Shown here: positions 1 through 11,800 of the stretch, piece by piece | Layout of the letters: each line of letters starts with the position of its first letter | Numbering within the stretch: position 1 is the stretch's first letter | DNA from: Chitinophaga pendula | GTDB taxonomy: Bacteria > Bacteroidota > Bacteroidia > Chitinophagales > Chitinophagaceae | Length of the DNA: 64,000 nucleotides | Direction: 5' to 3' | Assembly: GCF_020386615.1 (NCBI RefSeq) | Contig: NZ_CP077769.1 | Location: 2,790,001 to 2,854,000, forward strand | Program-made: the position numbers and the translations under genes | Notes under the pieces: model-generated | The model's database searches: none | Told to the model about the DNA's origin: nothing | The model's input: the letters and a program-made list of their open reading frames with translations, nothing else

Positions 1-517
1 GAGGAGCAGGCGGTCTCTATTGCGAGGCATGGACCTTTGAGATTCAGGAGATACGAGATCCGCGCACTTAATATTGATGTAGCCCCACCGGTGAGTCCCT
101 GTGCGCTTAGTCCTTGTGCATCGAGGCCCTGGCCGTAATCTCCGGCGGCTACGCCTGCGAATACCCCGCAACGCGTACCTGATAATGCGGAGGGGCGCAT
201 GCCAGCATCTTCGATACAACGCCAGCAGTTTTCAAGGAATAACCGTTGCTGCGGGTCCATTAATTCGGCCTCTACCGGAGAGATGTTAAAGAACAAGGGA
301 TCGAATTTGTCCACGTCCTCTAATGTGCCCATCCATTTACTGTTGGACTTGCCTACTGCGGTGGGATCTTCGTCATAGAACTGCTCTGCTGCCCATCTTT
401 CTGGCGGCACCTCTGTGATACAGTCCTTTCCTTCCCGGAGATTTTTCCAATAAACATCCAGTGAGGGGGATTGAGGGAACTGGCCGCTCATCCCAATCAC
501 GGCGATGCCTTCCGCTT
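1..517 (-). other. KS of module A2 (partial, N-terminal half)
   Basis: Ketosynthase N-terminal half, starting at IAVIGMSGQFPQ near position 515. It reaches the active-site Cys codon at 6-8 and is cut there. It belongs to the same subtype as the KSs after the other ER domains (GDYGQG, AQGL, SILSARISYLL segments). The nucleophile context reads IETACSS, where its relatives have IDTACSS. The His residues and the rest of the domain lie outside the window. Confidence 0.93.
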
Positions 518-2717
518 CATATGCCAGCGGGCCGGTTGTGGCAGGAGGTAGTTGATGCACGGCCAGCGGTCTGGCATGTATACTATCTCTTTTTTGTTGC
601 TGCAGGCGGGTGATACACTGTTCCAGGCAATCTTCCATGGCTGTTGCGGTGTGGCTGATGACCACTTTACCGATATGTTCTCCCTTATCTACATATTTCA
701 ATGCATCATTGATCTGGTGTACCGGATAAATCCTGCTTACGATGGGTACGATCTGTCCGGCTTCTGCCATTGCCACCATTACTTCCAGGAGTTGCCTGCC
801 TGCTGCACCATGCCGGAAGCTCAGCTTACGCAGGTCAATGCTATGAATGGTCTGATTTTCCAGCAACCTGGACAGGTCCAGTTTGGGGCTGGTCTTCAGC
901 CCATGTACTGCCAGTTCCAGGTATCGGCCACCTGCCCCCAGGCTGTTGAGGCCTTTTTGTATGGCTTCTCCTGACAGCATATTTAGTACTACATCTACTC
1001 CGTTGCCCCCTGTTAGTTGGCGGATGTCTTTATCGAATGCGCCCTGGTAGTTAATGGCACTTTCAACGCCTAATCGTCGAAGAACATCTAGCTTGGCCGT
1101 TCTGCTCGAGGTGGCATATATGCTACATCCTTTGAGGTTAGCCAATTGCCATGCGATCAGGCCACAGCCACCGGTAGCAGTGTGTATTAATATTTTCTCT
1201 CCTTCCTGGAGTCGTCCCAGTTCGAAGGCATAATATACGGTGCCGAATACTACCGGCAGGCTACAGGCTTCTTCGAATGAGAAGTTAGCCGGTTTTCTTA
1301 CTGCATTGCCGGCAGGTACGGTCATGAAGCTGGCATGTCCTCCGAGCTGTCTGCCAGCCATTACGATCACGGCATCTCCCAGTTTGAAGTCGGTGACACC
1401 TTCCCCTATGGCATGTACTACTCCTGCCGCTTCAAAACCCGGTACAAAGGGATAAGGCGGCATGGTGGGATACAGGCCTTTGACACACATGGTATCAGGG
1501 AAGTTGACGGCGGAAGCTTTCACAGCGATGGTGATCTCTCCTGCTGCCGGTGGCGCTACCTGCCAGTTACGAAGGCTTACTTCGTCTAATTGATGGACAG
1601 AGGATATGACCAGTCCGTAGGGAGCAGCGGGAAGTTCTGCCGGTGTGGCGATAGGAGTTGCCGGTTTGGGAGGTGAAGTATATTCAGTTACGGCATTTAC
1701 TTCGTAAGCGACTGTTACTACTTCGGTAGGAGTAATGGCATCCAGTTCTTCTGCCAGGAATGCCGCAAATTCTTTTATAGTTGGATAGTCATATACGCGG
1801 GTGGCTGCGATGTTAGTATGATATTGCTGATTGAGCATTCTCACCCATTCTACGCCAACGATAGAATCCAATCCTAGTTCAATGAAGTTGCGCTCCATTT
1901 CTATAGCGGATTCTTCCAGGCATAATATAGCTGCCAGGCTGGTGCGTAGTTCTTCGTAAAGGCTATTAATATCTATGGTAGCTGCTGCACGCTGTTTTAT
2001 TGCTGCCGGGACATTATGAACAGGCGGAACTATGGGTATCTCTTTGGGTACATGGGGTATACCTGGTTGTTGTGATACTTCCTCTTGAAGCATTACAGCG
2101 AATTCGCGAATGGTGGGATAGTCGTATACGCGAGTGGCTGATATGTTGATATTGTATTGCTGATTGACTACCCGTACCCATTCTACCCCTACAATTGAGT
2201 CTAGGCCTAATTCAATAAAATTGCGATCTATATCTATTTCATTCACTGAAATACATAATGCGGCAGCCAGGGAGTCCTGCAATGATTGATGTAAGGTGAT
2301 GGTATCCAGCTGCCGTGATATTGGAGGGGGAGGCATTTCATTGCTGAAAGGCGGTAGTGCGGGGGTATCAGGTATGGCGGGCATTGCTCCTGTGAGGGCG
2401 ATTACCGGCGGGGTCGTAATATCAGTATCCTGGTGCAGTGTATTTGCTGCGGGAAGATGTAGTTGAATGACCTTTTGTTGCTCCTCGCTATGGTGGCCGT
2501 TGGTGGCTACCGGGGGTAAACCATTTACAGGTAAGGGAGATGCTGCCGGAACAGAAGAGGATGTTTCTGTAGTATTCAGACGGGCCATCTCTTCTTTCAG
2601 TCGTTGTATCTGTTCCATTGCGGCTGTTTTTGACAGCCTGTTATTCCTCATTTCCTGTAAAATGTGTTGTAGTTGTGCGCTCAGGGTCTCTTTCATATCT
2701 CGGGGTGCTGGTTTCAT
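1..2717 (-). CDS. Gene A: trans-AT PKS, N-terminal part (ACPb-ACPb-ER-KS...), 3' end beyond window
   Basis: Modular PKS subunit that takes over from gene B in mid-module. The first 905 codons are visible. Residues 1-45 are a charged helical segment, probably docking. Two ACPs follow, with modified serines near residues 174 and 285, both GLDSIVGVEW type and so flagged for beta-branching. An MDR-family enoylreductase spans about residues 365-690, with NADPH motif TATGGCGL and the PGFEVAG-type region written PGFEAAG. A KS starts near residue 735, and the window ends just after its Cys (residue 904). I chose the ATG at 2715-2717 because an in-frame TGA lies at 2790-2792 and no other ATG lies between. 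The sequence before the start is AT-rich with no Shine-Dalgarno. The two ACPs and the ER have no KS of their own. They complete the module whose KS ends gene B. No AT is visible. The family call is firm; the substrate is unknown. Confidence 0.95.
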   Translation of the reverse strand, partial: MKPAPRDMKETLSAQLQHILQEMRNNRLSKTAAMEQIQRLKEEMARLNTTETSSSVPAASPLPVNGLPPVATNGHHSEEQQKVIQLHLPAANTLHQDTDITTPPVIALTGAMPAIPDTPALPPFSNEMPPPPISRQLDTITLHQSLQDSLAAALCISVNEIDIDRNFIELGLDSIVGVEWVRVVNQQYNINISATRVYDYPTIREFAVMLQEEVSQQPGIPHVPKEIPIVPPVHNVPAAIKQRAAATIDINSLYEELRTSLAAILCLEESAIEMERNFIELGLDSIVGVEWVRMLNQQYHTNIAATRVYDYPTIKEFAAFLAEELDAITPTEVVTVAYEVNAVTEYTSPPKPATPIATPAELPAAPYGLVISSVHQLDEVSLRNWQVAPPAAGEITIAVKASAVNFPDTMCVKGLYPTMPPYPFVPGFEAAGVVHAIGEGVTDFKLGDAVIVMAGRQLGGHASFMTVPAGNAVRKPANFSFEEACSLPVVFGTVYYAFELGRLQEGEKILIHTATGGCGLIAWQLANLKGCSIYATSSRTAKLDVLRRLGVESAINYQGAFDKDIRQLTGGNGVDVVLNMLSGEAIQKGLNSLGAGGRYLELAVHGLKTSPKLDLSRLLENQTIHSIDLRKLSFRHGAAGRQLLEVMVAMAEAGQIVPIVSRIYPVHQINDALKYVDKGEHIGKVVISHTATAMEDCLEQCITRLQQQKRDSIHARPLAVHQLPPATTGPLAYEAEGIAVIGMSGQFPQSPSLDVYWKNLREGKDCITEVPPERWAAEQFYDEDPTAVGKSNSKWMGTLEDVDKFDPLFFNISPVEAELMDPQQRLFLENCWRCIEDAGMRPSALSGTRCGVFAGVAAGDYGQGLDAQGLSAQGLTGGATSILSARISYLLNLKGPCLAIETACS
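640..2330 (-). other. Module A1: tandem beta-branching ACPs plus ER (partner of KS-B11)
   Basis: ACP-A1 covers about 2080-2310 (Ser codon 2196-2198) and ACP-A2 about 1750-1975 (Ser codon 1863-1865). Both read GLDSIVGVEWVR, with Trp at Ser+6. The ER covers about 640-1625. No KR, DH or AT is present. With KS-B11 at the end of gene B this forms a KS // ACPb-ACPb-ER module. The inferred outcome is that the beta-keto group on the tandem ACPs is converted to a beta-methyl enoyl by a trans HMG-CoA-synthase cassette and then saturated by the ER. A short TPPVIALTG segment before ACP-A1 resembles the KPxxIxL linker motif of the other beta-branching modules. Confidence 0.85.
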
Positions 2718-2765
2718 AAAATAGTTGAATACAACGGATTGAATCGGGTCAAGCGGGCATTGGTC

Positions 2766-2798
2766 TTTCAATGCCCTTTTTGGGAAGGGTCATTGAAA
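2766..2798. repeat. Inverted repeat 1 in the B-A spacer
   Basis: The arms TTTCAATG (2766-2773) and CATTGAAA (2791-2798) are perfectly complementary. The stem extends inward by CCCT/AGGG (2774-2777 with 2786-2789), with one bulged T at 2790, leaving an 8-nt loop. Neither strand shows the T-run expected right after an intrinsic terminator, so I call it a hairpin of unknown role. It overlaps the in-frame TGA that limits the gene A start. Confidence 0.6.
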
Positions 2799-2833
2799 AA
2801 TTTATTGATAGCAGTCAGTAAATAAGGGGTTAC

Positions 2834-2881
2834 CTACACCGCGGGGCATGGGTTTTAACATCGTTAGCAGATGCGGTGTAG
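2834..2881. repeat. Inverted repeat 2 in the B-A spacer, just after the gene B stop
   Basis: The perfect 9-nt arms CTACACCGC (2834-2842) and GCGGTGTAG (2873-2881) are separated by 30 nt. The repeat begins about 19 nt past the gene B stop codon in the direction of transcription. It could be a transcript stem-loop that protects or separates the gene B and gene A segments of the mRNA. There is no T-run, so it is not a typical terminator. Confidence 0.5.
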
Positions 2882-2899
2882 TGTTGCGGGTATTTTCAA

Positions 2900-5800
2900 T
2901 TAGTTATTTATGATCTTACTAATAGCATTATCGATACTGATGGCATCCTCTAATACAGCGTCCAGTAGCTGTTCGTAGGACATTTCGGGCACGGCGTTGC
3001 CGGCTGTAGTCACAGTCATCGGGGTCGCTTTTACTGCGGTAGGTTGTTCTTCTGCCACCCAGTAGTGGGTCCTTGCGAAAGGATATACGGGCAGATGCAG
3101 TCGCGGTGTATTTATGTTTTCTGGTTGCAAACGCGTCCAGTTGATATCATATCCCTGGCAGAACAGTGTACCTAAGCCTTCCAGTATTTCCCGGAATGCG
3201 TTGTGATCACCTTTTTTTGTTGTGCTCTGGTCCAGTAGATCGTTGACATATTTCTGCAGCATTGGCTGGGCAGTGAATACCAGGGGTACTGTGCCGGTGG
3301 CTATCTGCGGTGTCTGGGCGCCCGTTTGAATAGCTTTGAGACCATCCAGTGCGGATGTTATATCGGTGGCAATCCAGCTGCAACGATAGCGGAAATGATA
3401 GCGACCGTTTTGCAGTGTATGGCTTAACGCTGTTAAGTCCATGTTACCACTTTCGAGTACTGTTACCAGGTTGGCTATGCGTTCCTGCAGGGCGGCGGCT
3501 GTTTTTGCGGACAGTACCAGCAGGCAGGCAGCCGGTGTGGGTATGACTTTTACTGGTGCGGTATAACTTTCCACGACCAGATGTGCGTTTGTCCCACTCA
3601 TACCGAAAGCGCTAACGGCGCCCATCAGTTCGTTGTCATCCGTACGAGTCCAGTTACGGCGCTCCCGGTTGACGAAGAAGCAGCTATTTACCCAATCTAT
3701 GTAATCACTCTCCTGCTCACAATGCAGGCTTGCCGGTATTGTCTCATTGCGCATGGCTTGCACAAGGCTGATGAGACTGACGAGACCTGAGGCGGCAAAG
3801 CTGTGGCCCAGGTTACTTTTGGCAGAGGTTAATGCGCAGTATCCCTGCTTTTGGGTATAACGTTTAAAGGCTTCATCCAGGGCTTGTATTTCTACGGGAT
3901 CTCCCAGACGGGTGCCAGTGCCATGGGTTACAATATACGTTATATTTTCAGGATTTATATCATATTGTGAATAGATTGATTGCAAGAGAGCTGCCTGTGC
4001 ACTGCTATTTGGCGCAGTGATCCCATTGCTTTTCCCATCGTAGTTGATCCCGCTGCCTTTTATCACTGCATAAATAGGATCTCCATCTTTTTCTGCGTCG
4101 CTTAATCTTTTTAGTACTACTGCGGTGACAGCTTCACCCGGGACCAAACCGTTCGCCCGTTTATCAAATGCATAGCAGGTACCATCGGGTGAGAGCATTC
4201 CTGCTTGCCCCATTCCTACAAATCCTTCTGCTGTGAGCAACAGATTTACGCCCGCGGCGATCGCTGCATCACACTCCCTGTTGCGTAAGCTGCTGCAAGC
4301 CTGATGTGCGGCTACCAGGCCGGATGAGCAAGCGGTATTGATAGCCATGACAGGGCCATTGAAATTGAGGAAGTAGGCTAACCTAGCAGCGAGGATGGCG
4401 TTGTGGTTAGCCGTTACGCTGCCTTGTTCTTTTGCCAGTAGGGCATAATCTCCATCTTCTACCCCCACAAACATGCCCATTATCGCATTTTTGATCTGCG
4501 CTGGTCCATATCCTGCATCTTCCAGGGCGTTCCAAGCTTCCTGTAGCAGCAAGCGCTGACGGGGATCCATGGTAGCTGCTTCGCGCGGAGATATTTCGAA
4601 GAACAAGGGATCGAATTCCCTTACACCGGGGATGGCCCCCAGCCATTTGCAATTGGTCTTTCCTGGTTCTTTCAGCGGATCGCCATATAGTCGTTGCCAG
4701 TCAAAACGTTCGGCGGGTACTTCTGTTACGCCACTCTTTGCGTTGGCAAGGAGCTCCCATAATTCATCGATGTTACGGGATTGCGGGAAGCGGCCGCTCA
4801 TGCCAATAATAGCGATCGGCTCGGTATGCGGCTGCCAATCTTTCGTTGTATGTTTTTGTACCGGTTGTACCTGCTTTTCTTTATCGGCGGGCATCATTAT
4901 CAGTTCACCGTTCCTGACCGGTTCCTGTCCGGAGCTGCCGTAACGTTGTTGTAATGCCGGCAGATGGTTTGTTACAAAATATTGTGCAAGTTTTTCTATG
5001 GTAGTATATCCGAAAAATACTGCCGGTGTGATCGACCAACCAAAGTGGGCTGTCAGGTTTCTGGCCAGTGTCGCGAGGTTGATAGAATCAAAACCGAAGT
5101 CCGCCAGGTTCATTTCCACATCGAGTTTATGCACAGGTATCTTGGATAACAAGCTGATATGCGATTTAAGGTCTGTTATGACCTGGCCGGTGAGATCGGT
5201 TGTTGCCGGCGTTGCTTGTACCGGTGTAACGTCTACGATCGTACTTGTTTCCCAGGTAGTTGGTTTTGTAGCTGCCTGCAGGAAACGCTGTATCCGTTCT
5301 TTATCGCCGGGGATCACCAAGTATTGAACGCCGGTTTGTGCTACCAGGCGATCGAATATCTCCAGTGCTTCTGCTGTGCCCAGTAATCGCTGTCCGCTGG
5401 ATTGCAAGTACAGTTGTGTGCTACCATCTATATTCAGCTGCATGCCTCCCTCCTGCCATAAGGGCCAGTTGATGACGCATGTTTTGCCGGGTATGTTTTG
5501 TTGACGATAATGTGCATATGCCTGTTGAAAACGATTGGCTACTGCATAATCGCAGCCACCGAAGTCCCCAATGACGGCTGAGGAGGAAGCGCAGTAGATC
5601 ATCAGTGACGGGTTTGTATGGCCGTACACCTCCTGCAGTAATTCTTCTAGTATCAGTGTACCCTTTATTTTGGGTGACAATACTCTTTCAAAGTTGTCTA
5701 TGGAGTTGTAGGGAAGCGGCACTGATCCACTTATTCCAGCGGCATGTAATACGCCATTTAATTGGCCGAATTTTTCCCTGGCGGAGATTAGTCCTTCTTT

Positions 5801-8800
5801 CATGGCTACCCGATCTGTCACATCTGCGCTGATGTATAATACCTGGCTACCCAGCCTTTCCAGCTCTGTCAGTTGCTGGCGGCGTGCTTCATTCAGTGGG
5901 GAACGTCCATTCAATATTAGGTTTACTTTGAACCGGCGCGCCCAGTCTTTCGCAAAGTGAAAGCCTATTCCGCCTGCGCCACCTGTGATAAGATAGGTCC
6001 CCCCTGTTACCAGAGGGGTATTTGCTGCCTGTAAAGCAACCGGAGCGATACTCCGTGTATATCGTTGACTGGCTGTATACCTGTTGTTTGTTGCTTCGCG
6101 TGCCAATAGTGTGGTCAGCAATAAGGGTAATTGTGACAGACCGGTTATTTCCTGAAGGTTGGTCACGATGATCTTAGTGTCCGGCAATATCAAGCCGAGG
6201 GAACGTTCGAACCCTATCCAGGCATCTATATAGCACTGCGCCAGGCTGTCTGCCGGGGCTTGTCCGGCGAGTAGTACGCGAGCCACAGTTTGTTGAGCGG
6301 CAGCGATCCCCTGGAGCAGGTGTACTATATTGGCCGGAACGTTCAGCCATTTCTCATCTTCGAAAGCCCACAGGTATAGCAGCGCGCATTGTCCCTGTAT
6401 TTCATGGATCGTATGCAGTACGCGATCATATTGTTCCTTACTGGCCGGGTTGATATGGAAGGTATTCCCATCCTGCTTATAGGTATCGGCGATGACTACA
6501 TAATACAGGGATGCGTCGATCCCTCTGGCATAGAGTGCTTCTTCGAGGGCATTCCGGGTAGCTGATTCGTTTGCAAAACAGATAAGTGTACCGAAGGTGT
6601 CCACAGGAAGCTGTTCTATTATATCGTTGTTTATTACCCATTGCTCCTGAAAAACATGTATATCTTCCTGTAAGGGTGATATATTTTTTGCTGCTGCTGG
6701 TATGATAGGTGCTTGCATGAGTGTAACCGCCTGGCTGAGCCAATACCGGTCACGGGCAAACGGGTAAGTCGGGATATGTGCTTTTTTAGGCAGGACGGTA
6801 TCATATAGTCCTTCCCAGGGTATTATTTTTCCGTTTACCCAAGCTGCGGCCAAGGCATCCAGGTCCTTACCATTTTTCTGCAGCGAGTATATTTCCTGTT
6901 CGTCGCCAGTTTTCTTCACTTTTCCTGTGTATGGAGTGGTGGACGGTGTACCAGCAGTGTATTGGTTAAGTGCTGTGATAGCGGCAGCCCTGGTATCTGC
7001 TACAAAGGCTAAGCGACAGGACATAGCATCCCTGCCTGTTTGCAAGGTGTAGGCGATGTCGGTTAGGGATATGCTTGTATCGGTCTGCAGATATTGCGCT
7101 AAACGGCTGGCATAGTCGAGGAGTCGTTCTTCTTCTTTGGCGGAGAGCACGAACAATGCGGGAGTGGCAGGTAGTGCGGTATTTACCCGGGCAGGTGTAT
7201 GTTCTTCTATTACGAGGTGAGCGTTTGTGCCACTGAAACCAAATGCGCTGATGGCTGCCCGTCTGGGGATGCCCGGTGTAGTCTCCCATGACTTCAATGC
7301 AGTATTTACATAAAACGGTGTACCATCCAGTTGAATATGTTGATTCAGCTGTTGAAAGTTGATACTTGGCGGTAATTCCCGATGTTGTAATGAGAGCAAG
7401 ACCTTTATTACGCTGGCTGCGCCGGCGGCGGTAAGCAGATGTCCTACATTACTTTTGGAGGCACCCAGGGCACAGTATTGCTGACGATCTGTATATTTTC
7501 TGAATGCATTGACGAGCGCTTCGACTTCTATGGGATCTCCCAGTTGTGTACCGGTGCCATGGGCTTCTATCATGGTAATGGTTGCCGGGTCGATCTTAAA
7601 CCTATCGTATACATATTGTTCCAATTCTGTTTGGGACCTTACGCTGGGGGCGGTGATACCATTGGTTTTACCATCCTGATTGATGCCCCAGCCGCGGATG
7701 ACGCCGTAAATATCATCACCATCTTTCTCTGCATCTTTCAGCCGTTTGAGTAACACCACTCCTACCCCTTCGCCAGGTACAAATCCATCCGCTTTACCAT
7801 CAAAGGTATGACAGCGACCTGTCGGGGATAACATACCTGATTTGCTGGTCAGTATATGCGTCAGTGGACCTGCCAATACGCAGACGCCACCTGCCAGTGC
7901 CAGGTCGCAACCACCCAGTACCAGGCTGTTGCATGCTTCTGCGATGGCTACCAATGTAGAAGAACAAGCGGTATCGATAGCCAGGCAAGGTCCTTTTAAG
8001 TTGAGCAAGTAAGATATACGTGCGCTCAGTATGGAGGTAGCGCCGCCGGTCAGTCCTTGTGCACTGAGGCCTTCGCTTGCCATTCCCTGTCCGTAGTCGC
8101 CGGGGGCACAGCCCACGTATACGCCTGTACGGGTTCCTGATAGGGCACCAGGACGGATGCCTGCATCTTCGATACAACTCCAGCAATTTTCGAGGAAGAG
8201 GCGTTGCTGCGGGTCCATTAATTCTGCTTCTGCCGGTGAGATGCTAAAGAACAGCGGATCAAATTTATCGGCATCTTCCAGCCATCCCATCCATTTGCTG
8301 ACTGTTTTTCCTGGTGCGGTGATATCGGCATCATAAAACGCATCGGTTGACCATCTTTCTCCAGGTACTTCTGTTACGCAATCTTTTCCCTGTTTGAGGT
8401 TATCCCAATACAGATCGAGGTTAGCCGCCCGGGGGAACTGTCCGCTCATCCCGACGATGGCAATGGCTTCTTCCCTTTCTATACTGGCGGCAGCAGGCTG
8501 TTTTAATTGTGACGGAATGGTTGTTCCCCGTTTGGCTGCATGCCGGTGTTTATGGTCGCGGATTGCTGACAGGCATTTGTCCTGGTAATCCTGTATTTCT
8601 GTTGCCCGGTGGCTGATCACTATTTTCCCTATATGACTTCCTTTGTCCACATATGCCAGGGCTGCCGTTGCTTCCTGTGCCGGATATACGCGGGAGAGGA
8701 TAGATACTATCTGTCCATTCTCTGCCATGGTGCGCATGAGGTTCAACATATCCTTTGCTGTTGCACCTTCCTGCAGGCTCATGCGACGGAGGTCTATACT

Positions 8801-11800
8801 ATGTATGGTTTGATTTTCCAATAGAGCAGAAAGGTCCAATTTGCCGCTGGTCTTTAGTCCATGTACGGCGAGTTCCAGGTATCTGCCGCCGGCAGCGAGG
8901 CTGTTCAAACCTTTCTGGATATGTTCACCGGACAGCATGTTCAATACGATGTCGACTCCTTTTCCATTGGTGACGGAGCGAATCTCTTTATCGAAAGCAC
9001 CCATGTAATTAAAAGCATACTTTACATCCAGTTGTCTTAATAGGGCTAGTTTCTCTTCGCGGCTGGAACTGGCATACACGTCAGCACCCTGTAATTGTGC
9101 CAGCTGGAGGGCCATCAGGCCGCAGCCACCGGTGGCGGTGTGGATCAGCAGTTTGTCGTTTGCTTTGAGTTTTCCGAGTTCAAAGGCATAATACACGGTC
9201 CCAAATACTACGGGAAGTGTACACACTTCTTCGAAGGACAGGTTAACCGGTTTGAGGGCGGTGTTGTCTGCTTTGACATTTACGACGGTCGCATGTCCAC
9301 CCAGCTGATCACCGGTGAGTGCCACTACTTCATCGCCGGGGTTGAGATCTGTTACGCCTGCGCCGACTGCTATAACGATACCGGCTACTTCAAATCCCGG
9401 TACAAAAGGATATGCCGGCATTGTAGGATACAATCCCCGTATGCACATGGTATCCGGGAAATTGATGGCAGAGGCGATCACCTGTATGGTGACTTCGCCA
9501 GGTGCGGGCGCCGGTACCTTCCAATCCTGCCAGGATATTTCCGAGAGGGTATGTACGTTCGTAATAACGAGTCCTTTGCCTGCGGAGGGGGCATCTACAG
9601 GTTGTATGGGTGCATACCCCAAATTGATCTTGGCCGGGGTATCCTGCGCAGGTAAGGTGGCTGCCGAGGAGATCGCCACAGGCTGCAGTTCTCCGGTAAT
9701 TTGCGTGGTCAGGTAGGCGGTCAGCTCGTTGATGGTGGGATAGTCGTAAACTTTAGTAGCGGTGATGGCCGTATTATATTGTTTGTTGATGAGACGGATC
9801 CATTCTACGCCTACGATAGAATCCAGTCCCATTTCTACAAAGTTCTTATCGGTATCCACATTCTCTACCGGCAGATAGAGCAATGCAGCAAAACTTTCCC
9901 TGAGTTGCTGACGTAATGTCGCTGTATTCGCGGATATGGAGGCTGCCGCTTGCACGGGAGCAAACGGTATCGCCGGTGATACAGTTGATACCAAGCCCTG
10001 TAACAAGGAAGCCAGTTCCCGGATCGTCGGATAGTCATACACTCTGGTCGCGGGGATAGCTATATTGTAACGCTGGTTAATGGTACGTACCCATTCAACG
10101 CCTACAATGGAGTCCAGTCCCATTTCGACAAAGTTCTTATCGATATCTATCTTTTCTGCTGTCAGCAGCAGTACTTCTGCCAGGCTATCTGACAGTTCCT
10201 GTTGCAGGTTGGTTACCGGATAAACCGTCTGTACGGGCACTGTAACAGCCGGCAACTGTGTGGTTGCTGTTATTGTATACTCCGGTGTTCTTACCTCAAC
10301 GGCTATCGGTGCAGGTGCGCTCAATGCAATTCCGGCAGGTTTGTCGCCGGCTATGCTTGGTTCCCGGGTGATGACAGGTGCAGGCGTTGTTACCAGGGGT
10401 GCCGGTGTAAGGGAAAACCAGTATCGTTCGTGGGCAAAGGGATAGGTAGGTAAGGAAGTGCGGTTGGGGATAACGGTATATAGGCGTTTCCAGTCAAAAG
10501 GCAATCCTTTTACCCACAGTTCCGTCAGTTTGCCCAGTTTACCTTTTTCCAGCCATTTTTCGATGGCTTCCTGTAGTTCTTCGTCCGCAAATACGCTAAG
10601 TGTTTCCTTATTATTTTTGACCTGTCCACGGTATACATCTTCTATTATTGTTTCGCCAGCCAGTAGTGCTGCCAGGCGGGCGCTGAGATCACTGATCGTC
10701 GTTGTGACGATGGCCAGTCTTTCTTCCATTGCCTCCCGTCCTGTTTGTAAGGTATAGGCGATTGCAGGCAGTTCCTCATCTGTACGTTGTTGCAGATGTG
10801 TTTTGAGTGCAGCTGCATATTGCAGTAAAGCAACAGGCTCTTTAGCGGAGAGGACTATTATCTGTGGCGCGCCGATCTCTGAGACCGGTTGTGTCGGAGG
10901 GATGTATTCCTCTACGATTACGTGGGCGTTAGCGCCACCGGCGCCGAAGGATGAAAGCCCTGCCAGTCTTGGGTATTCTCTTTCCTGGCCATCAATGTTC
11001 ACTACGGGGCGCTGCCAATGAGTGAGCTGCTGTTGAACATTGAAAGGACTATTTTCAAAATCGATGTTGGGATTTAAGACGGCGGCATGTAGGCTAGGGA
11101 CCAACTGTTGATGTTGCAACTGCAGGACGATCTTTGTCAATCCGGCGATTCCGGCAGCAGCTTCCAGGTGGCCTATATTACTTTTTACGGTGCTGATGGC
11201 ACAGAATCCTTTGTCGGAAGTATCTTTTGTAAAGGCTTGTGTCAGGCCACTTATTTCTATAGGATCGCCTAATACGGTGCCGGTACCATGTGCTTCTATA
11301 AAACTGATGGTACGGGCGTTTACGTTTGCTTTATCCAGTGTGTGCCGGATCAGGTTGCCCTGTGCTATGGGGTTGGGTACTGTATAGCCATTGGTTTTAC
11401 CACCATGGTTGATGCCTGTAGCTCTTATTACGGCATAGATGTGATCTCCATCGGCTTCTGCCTGTGATAATCTTTTCAGCAGTACGGTACCTACGCCTTC
11501 TCCCGGCACGAAACCATCTCCTCCTTCGCCGAAGCTGCGGCAGTTGCCGCTGGCGGAGAGCATTCGCTGTGAGCAAAGCCCGATGTAGCTGGCGGGGTGT
11601 ACATACAGGTTGACGCCCCCAGCTATTGCCAGTTCGCATTCGTTTCTCAGGAGATGTTCGCACGCTTCATGGACGGCAGTCAGAGAGGATGAACACATGG
11701 TATCTATCGGCATGCTGGGGCCTTGCAGGTTGAGCAGGTATGATATCCTGTTTGCCACGGAGCTGAAGGAAGTATGCGGGAATACTTTGGTACCCTGTTG

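Larger units (their letters stand above)
2718..2899. other. Intergenic region between genes B and A, with two inverted repeats
   Basis: This 182-nt stretch is the only real gap between genes in the window. It carries no ORF of note. It contains two inverted repeats, listed separately. I see no convincing Bacteroidota promoter (TTTG / TAnnTTTG) on the minus strand and no hairpin followed by a T-run on either strand. Gene A is probably cotranscribed with gene B. The structured spacer could tune translation or transcript processing, but this is inference. Confidence 0.55.

Noticed and set aside
2694..2696. Second Met of gene A as the start
   Set aside because: The first ATG at 2715-2717 follows an in-frame TGA and an AT-rich leader, and leaves the helical segment whole. 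The later Met cannot be fully excluded.
2766..2798. Possible intrinsic terminator after gene B
   Set aside because: The stem-loop is not followed by a T-run in the direction of transcription, and it lies about 100 nt past the stop, so I list it only as an inverted repeat.
9095..9655. A 186-codon open frame on the plus strand, with others such as 34226-34663, 44984-45529 and 59561-60100
   Set aside because: They lie antisense to conserved KS, ER or ACP sequence, recur at matching places in paralogous modules, and show no known family. They are shadows of the minus-strand codons.
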